A DNA stretch of 7,004 nucleotides. Source: an uncultured Collinsella sp. GTDB taxonomy: Bacteria > Actinomycetota > Coriobacteriia > Coriobacteriales > Coriobacteriaceae. A program made the translations under genes and the position numbers. The stretch spans positions 1 through 7,004 of the forward strand of contig URZR01000085.1 in assembly GCA_900552425.1 (NCBI GenBank). Reading direction: 5' to 3'. Each line of letters begins with the position of its first letter. Position 1 is the first letter of the stretch. Shown piece by piece: positions 6,710 through 7,004 of the stretch. Under the pieces are notes generated by a model. That model worked only from the letters and a program-made list of their open reading frames with translations. It was not told where the DNA came from and made no database searches.

Positions 6710-7004
6710 ATGGGTTCCATTAAAATCGCTCCGTCCGTCCTTTCGGCCGACATGGCCAACCTTAAGGGCGAACTCGATAAGATCGCCGGTGCCGACTACG
6801 TGCACTTCGACGTCATGGACGGTCACTTTACCGGCAACCTCACCTTTGGCGTTGACATCCTCAAGGCCGTCAAGCGCTCCACCAATGTACCGGTCGACGC
6901 GCACCTCATGGTGTCGAACCCCGACGAGACGGTCGATTGGTACGCAGACGCCGGCGCCGATATGATCACCGTACACTACGAGGCCTCCACGCACCTGCAC
7001 CGCA
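6710..7004 (+). CDS. rpe: Ribulose-phosphate 3-epimerase, 3' end cut off by the window
   Basis: TIM-barrel epimerase of the pentose phosphate pathway that interconverts D-ribulose-5-phosphate and D-xylulose-5-phosphate using a divalent metal. The first 98 residues are visible, somewhat under half of the usual 215-225. IAPSVLSAD carries the conserved Ser9. VHFDVMDGHF carries metal-ligand positions His32 and Asp34. VDAHLMVSNP carries His65 and the conserved Met67. ADMITVHYEAS is the next strand. The acidic base on the second half lies beyond the window. Two small departures from the family as I recall it are DGHFTGNLTFG where DGHFVPN is usual, and a segment between ANL and GADYVHFD about two residues shorter than in E. 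coli. Neither affects a catalytic residue. The start is ATG 6710 with a moderate SD, 18 bases after gpsA. The reading frame remains open to the window edge. Confidence 0.95.
   Translation, partial: MGSIKIAPSVLSADMANLKGELDKIAGADYVHFDVMDGHFTGNLTFGVDILKAVKRSTNVPVDAHLMVSNPDETVDWYADAGADMITVHYEASTHLHR

Overview
The window is a gene-dense, GC-rich stretch with strong G/C bias at third codon positions. All eight genes lie on the + strand and the gaps between them are very short: from an 8-base overlap to 18 bases. The protein sequences and gene order (cmk-plsC-ispH, then a DUF512 gene, der, plsY, gpsA, rpe) best fit a Coriobacteriia member such as Collinsella (Actinomycetota). The taxon is inferred from composition and recalled synteny, not from a search. 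This is housekeeping chromosome. I see no mobile element, CRISPR array, RNA gene, phage gene or defence gene, and no gene-free stretch longer than a few tens of bases.

Layout: the 3' part of cytidylate kinase (2-604); plsC acyltransferase (608-1331, broken near 1001); ispH, last step of the MEP isoprenoid pathway (1349-2233, or from 1334); a PDZ/radical-SAM DUF512 protein of unknown role (2236-3670, broken near 2713); the ribosome-assembly GTPase der (3681-4998, broken near 4746); plsY (4991-5674); gpsA (5684-6691); and the 5' part of rpe (6710-7004).

The lipid genes form a pathway. GpsA makes sn-glycerol-3-phosphate, PlsY acylates it from acyl-phosphate to lysophosphatidate, and PlsC adds the second acyl chain to give phosphatidate. 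Cmk contributes to CTP supply, which the next step (CDP-diacylglycerol) needs. IspH supplies IPP/DMAPP, Der serves 50S subunit maturation, and Rpe belongs to the pentose phosphate pathway. Shine-Dalgarno (SD) sites sit inside or next to the upstream stop codons, suggesting one co-transcribed, translationally coupled unit. No promoter or terminator is visible; both ends of the unit lie outside the window.

The most unusual aspect is three frame breaks in 3.8 kb, in plsC, the DUF512 gene and der. All shift in the same direction. Each also appears to lack a few conserved residues, so small deletions (net loss 2 mod 3) fit better than single-base insertions. In der the junction looks like the collapse of a short direct repeat. 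Because plsC and der are normally essential, sequence or assembly error is the leading explanation. I found no convincing new biological system; the least understood gene is the DUF512 radical-SAM protein.
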